Source: Burkholderiales bacterium
GTDB lineage: Bacteria > Pseudomonadota > Gammaproteobacteria > Burkholderiales > Burkholderiaceae_C
Assembly (NCBI GenBank): GCA_947474755.1
Contig: CANJJE010000010.1
Coordinates: 1 to 64,000, forward strand
Direction: 5' to 3'
Length of the DNA: 64,000 nucleotides
Position numbers and translations under genes: made by a program
The notes under the pieces: generated by a model
Seen by the model: the letters and a program-made list of their open reading frames with translations, nothing else
The model's database searches: none
Told to the model about the DNA's origin: nothing
Shown: positions 63,586-64,000 of the stretch, in pieces
Position numbering within the stretch: the stretch's first letter is position 1
How the letters are laid out: every line of letters begins with the position of its first letter

Positions 63586-64000
63586 CGCCGCCGCGCAAGG
63601 TGCGCAGCCTGCAGGACATGGCTGCGCTGAAGAAGACCTTGGCCCAGGCGGCCGCCGAGGTGGCACGGCGCGAGGCTGAGGCACTTGCAGAGGCCGCGCG
63701 CACGCAGCGCGAGCGGCACCTGTTCAAGCACACCGTGGGGCCGGTCCTGCCCCTGCGCCGCGAGGCCACGACGCCGCTGGCCCGGCCGCGCGCCGAGCCT
63801 TTGCCACGCCAGCGCGAACGCGACGAGGCGGCGGTGCTGCGTGAGACGATCTCCGACGAATTCGATGTCGAGTCGCTGCTCGAGACCGACGATGCGCTGT
63901 CGTGGCGCGGCGATGGCATCGGGCCGGAGGTGGTGCGCAAGCTGCGCCGTGGCGTGTGGGCGATCCAGGCGCAACTCGACCTGCATGGCCTGCGGCGTGA
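63582..64000 (+). CDS. Smr/MutS2-type domain protein, N-terminal part
   Basis: Partial gene cut by the right edge, read from a GTG that overlaps the radC stop (GTGA). 139 residues are visible: an Ala/Arg/Glu-rich helical head, a basic middle, then [21 protein letters not shown] and QLDLHGLRR at the very end. LSWR...VVRKLRRG followed by LDLHG is the entry into the Smr domain of SmrA/YdaL-like proteins, which are nucleases. The catalytic part is outside the window. Likely the smrA-type gene that follows radC in related bacteria, though this is not proven here. Confidence 0.82.
   Translation, partial: MTPPRKVRSLQDMAALKKTLAQAAAEVARREAEALAEAARTQRERHLFKHTVGPVLPLRREATTPLARPRAEPLPRQRERDEAAVLRETISDEFDVESLLETDDALSWRGDGIGPEVVRKLRRGVWAIQAQLDLHGLRR

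Overview
This window looks like chromosomal DNA of a high-GC betaproteobacterium of the order Burkholderiales, most likely the Leptothrix/Rubrivivax/Methylibium type of lineage. I infer this from gene order (uvrC next to pgsA, earP next to efp with Arg32 in EF-P, surE-pcm-nlpD-rlmD, serS and ispH close together) and from protein style; no marker search could be run. Almost all of the sequence is coding. Many genes overlap by ATGA or GTGA, which fixed several start codons.

Region 1 (1-23 kb) is mainly housekeeping: the tail of a Bax-inhibitor-like membrane protein, the surE-pcm-nlpD-rlmD operon, an orphan response regulator, tRNA-His, ppiD, tRNA-Val, hupB, the uvrC-lipoprotein-pgsA operon, earP-efp, a DUF3445 gene coupled to mnmC, rpiA, pyrD, scoAB, an SDR oxidoreductase, an orphan ParA, a small membrane protein and a lytic transglycosylase. 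Three things stand out here: a 70-bp palindrome-bearing tandem repeat that has displaced the 3' end of rlmD, an MnmC whose methyltransferase half has lost its key motifs, and a nested-palindrome intergenic element at about 18.1-18.4 kb.

Region 2 (23-49.5 kb) is a large cell-surface locus. It holds a five-gene ExbB/ExbD/TonB/porin/coiled-coil operon whose ExbB carries a fused periplasmic DUF2341-LamG-like part. Next come a 3536-residue filamentous-haemagglutinin-type exoprotein (TpsA), two TPR-GT41 (OGT/SPINDLY-like) glycosyltransferases, a secreted cysteine-containing protein that may be periplasmic-binding-protein-like, a VPLPA-CTERM protein, the FhaC/ShlB-type transporter (TpsB), an atypical pseudopilin and an EpsA-like LuxR regulator. 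The mature TpsA appears to contain only two cysteines, both within the last 12 residues. Together with a TpsB and GT41 enzymes nearby, this resembles the Haemophilus HMW1A/B/C glycosylated-adhesin system, but with TPR-type glycosyltransferases and a neighbouring TonB-ExbBD module. A good sigma-54 promoter candidate lies in front of tpsA.

Region 3 (49.6-58.3 kb) is a tightly overlapping operon for a type II secretion / type IV pilus hybrid machine: GspG, GspF, GspE, PilM-, PilN- and PilO-like proteins, a PulC/PilP-like protein, a TPR-bearing lipoprotein secretin and two more pseudopilins. It runs in the same direction as the epsA-tpsB-glycosyltransferase genes.

Region 4 (58.5-64 kb) returns to housekeeping: a lipoprotein of the metallo-beta-lactamase fold, tRNA-Ser(CGA), serS, ispH, fkpB, radC and the start of a Smr-domain gene.
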